Source of the DNA: a virus
Strand: one strand, 5' to 3'
IMG/VR virus record: IMGVR_UViG_3300035224_000005
Coordinates: 1-20,954 of that record
DNA length: 20,954 nt
The translations under genes were made by a program, and so were the position numbers. The notes beneath the pieces are model-generated. The model ran no database searches. It saw nothing but the letters and a program-made list of their open reading frames with translations, and had not been told where the DNA came from. Below, in pieces: positions 20,142-20,954 of the stretch. Within the stretch, counting starts at the first letter, position 1. Each line of letters starts with the position of its first letter.

Positions 20142-20954
20142 ATGGCAATTAATTTTCCCTCAACAGCAGGGCAGGCAGTAGATGGAACATTTACTTATGT
20201 TGTATCAGGTATTACTTACTCGTGGAATGGCGAGAGTTGGACTGCTGCAGGATCAGGTGCCACTGCTACAGATCTAACGGTCTTTAGTGCTATTAATACT
20301 GGCGTTGGTGGGGGTGGTTCATTAGCATACAACACTAATACTGGTGTATTTGGTTTTACTCCTCCAGATCTTTCATCTTACTTAACTAGTACAGGATCTA
20401 TCAGTTCTCATACTGATGTAAACATTACTGGTCCTAGTGCTAATCAGTTATTAGTATATGATGGACCCAATTTAAGGTGGGAAAATAAAACTCCTGGATC
20501 TGGATCTGGGTTAGATGCAGACCTTCTGGATGGAGAGGAAGGCACTTACTATACTGATGCATCAAATTTAACTAGCGGAACGTTGAGTTCTAGTAGGTTA
20601 TCTGGACAATACAATATTAGTATTGATGGTTCTGCAAACTCAATTGCATCTGTGGATAGTATTACAAATGTTAATATTACCAGTTTGTCTAATGGACAAA
20701 CATTAATTTATAATGGATCTAATTGGGTAAATTCTGACTCTACTGGAATTAGAAATGCAGTTTCTTATACCGCAACAAATTTATCAAACGCTTCTACATC
20801 CACTTTTGGTATTACAACACCAAATACTTACGCTATATTAAAAATAGAGTTATCTCATGCTGCATGGGTGAGGTACTATGTTGATGCTACTAGCAGAACA
20901 AATGATTCTTCCCGAGATCAAACTACAGATCCATTGCCTGGGTCAGGTGTAATT
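20142..20954 (+). CDS. second tail-fibre-like structural protein, 3' end beyond the window
   Basis: An open frame from ATG 20142 to the window edge: 271 codons without a stop. It starts MAINFPSTAGQAVDGTFTY, and SGITYSWNGESWTAAG is a common start module of cyanophage fibre proteins. GSLAYNTNTGVFGFTPPDLSSYL (given in two parts: GSLAYNTNTGVF, GFTPPDLSSYL) repeats a module found twice in the preceding gene. LDADLLDGEEGTYYTDASNL is the classic phage fibre motif LDADxLDG. The last part, after about residue 205, starts a beta-rich domain (AVSYTATNLSNAS). GGAAGGAG (20123-20130) lies 11 bases before the ATG. It probably functions with the upstream fibre protein. Confidence 0.85.
   Translation, partial: MAINFPSTAGQAVDGTFTYVVSGITYSWNGESWTAAGSGATATDLTVFSAINTGVGGGGSLAYNTNTGVFGFTPPDLSSYLTSTGSISSHTDVNITGPSANQLLVYDGPNLRWENKTPGSGSGLDADLLDGEEGTYYTDASNLTSGTLSSSRLSGQYNISIDGSANSIASVDSITNVNITSLSNGQTLIYNGSNWVNSDSTGIRNAVSYTATNLSNASTSTFGITTPNTYAILKIELSHAAWVRYYVDATSRTNDSSRDQTTDPLPGSGVI

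Overview
The window reads as part of the genome of a T4-like marine cyanophage (a myovirus of Synechococcus or Prochlorococcus). The basis is the gene content: T4-type replication and recombination genes (uvsX, gp41 helicase, gp61 primase), class Ia ribonucleotide reductase (nrdA-nrdB), a phage-type transaldolase (talC), four tRNA genes, T4-type late-promoter octamers (NATAAATA) and tail-fibre-like structural genes. Every supported gene lies on the + strand. Most are packed with 1-30 base overlaps. No host-like or prophage-integration feature is visible. The phage assignment is an inference from these families; the exact species cannot be told.

Layout. 1-2138: end of uvsX, gp41 replicative helicase, a MazG-like pyrophosphohydrolase and a small unknown ORF, closed by a hairpin terminator. 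2160-5154: three tightly linked genes that look like a nucleic-acid-processing cassette (possible PD-(D/E)XK-type nuclease, a protein with ligase-type KxDG/EGxV/K motifs, and an HxGH nucleotidyltransferase). 5151-8672: small genes, several behind late promoters, including a protein with an EF-hand-like loop, a Cys-rich protein, an Ig-like virion-protein candidate and a coiled-coil plus membrane-anchor protein. 8679-13151: gp61 primase, nrdA and nrdB, an operon for primer synthesis and dNTP supply. 13305-14334: a late promoter, a SegE-like GIY-YIG nuclease and a phage-tail-lysozyme-like protein. 14359-14593: tRNA-Arg(UCU), tRNA-Leu(UAG) and tRNA-Val(UAC). 14622-16866: small genes around talC, including a Phd/YefM-like orphan antitoxin and a membrane protein. 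16867-17069: a 200-base non-coding leader rich in hairpins. 17070-17621: a 2-oxoglutarate/Fe(II) oxygenase, followed by tRNA-Gly(UCC). 17758-end: two tail-fibre-like structural genes behind late promoters, the second cut by the window edge.

How it works together: uvsX, gp41 and gp61 are replication-recombination machinery; NrdAB, the MazG-like enzyme and TalC would feed or clean the nucleotide pool and redirect host carbon to the pentose phosphate pathway; the late-promoter genes are probably virion or lysis components. The observations most worth following are (1) the leader at 16864-17040, which has two tandem hairpins with a compensatory base change and a GGGGTT segment with two alternative AACCCC partners, an arrangement like a riboswitch or other regulatory RNA; (2) the nuclease-like/ligase-like/nucleotidyltransferase cassette at 2160-5154; and (3) the orphan antitoxin-like gene overlapping the end of talC.
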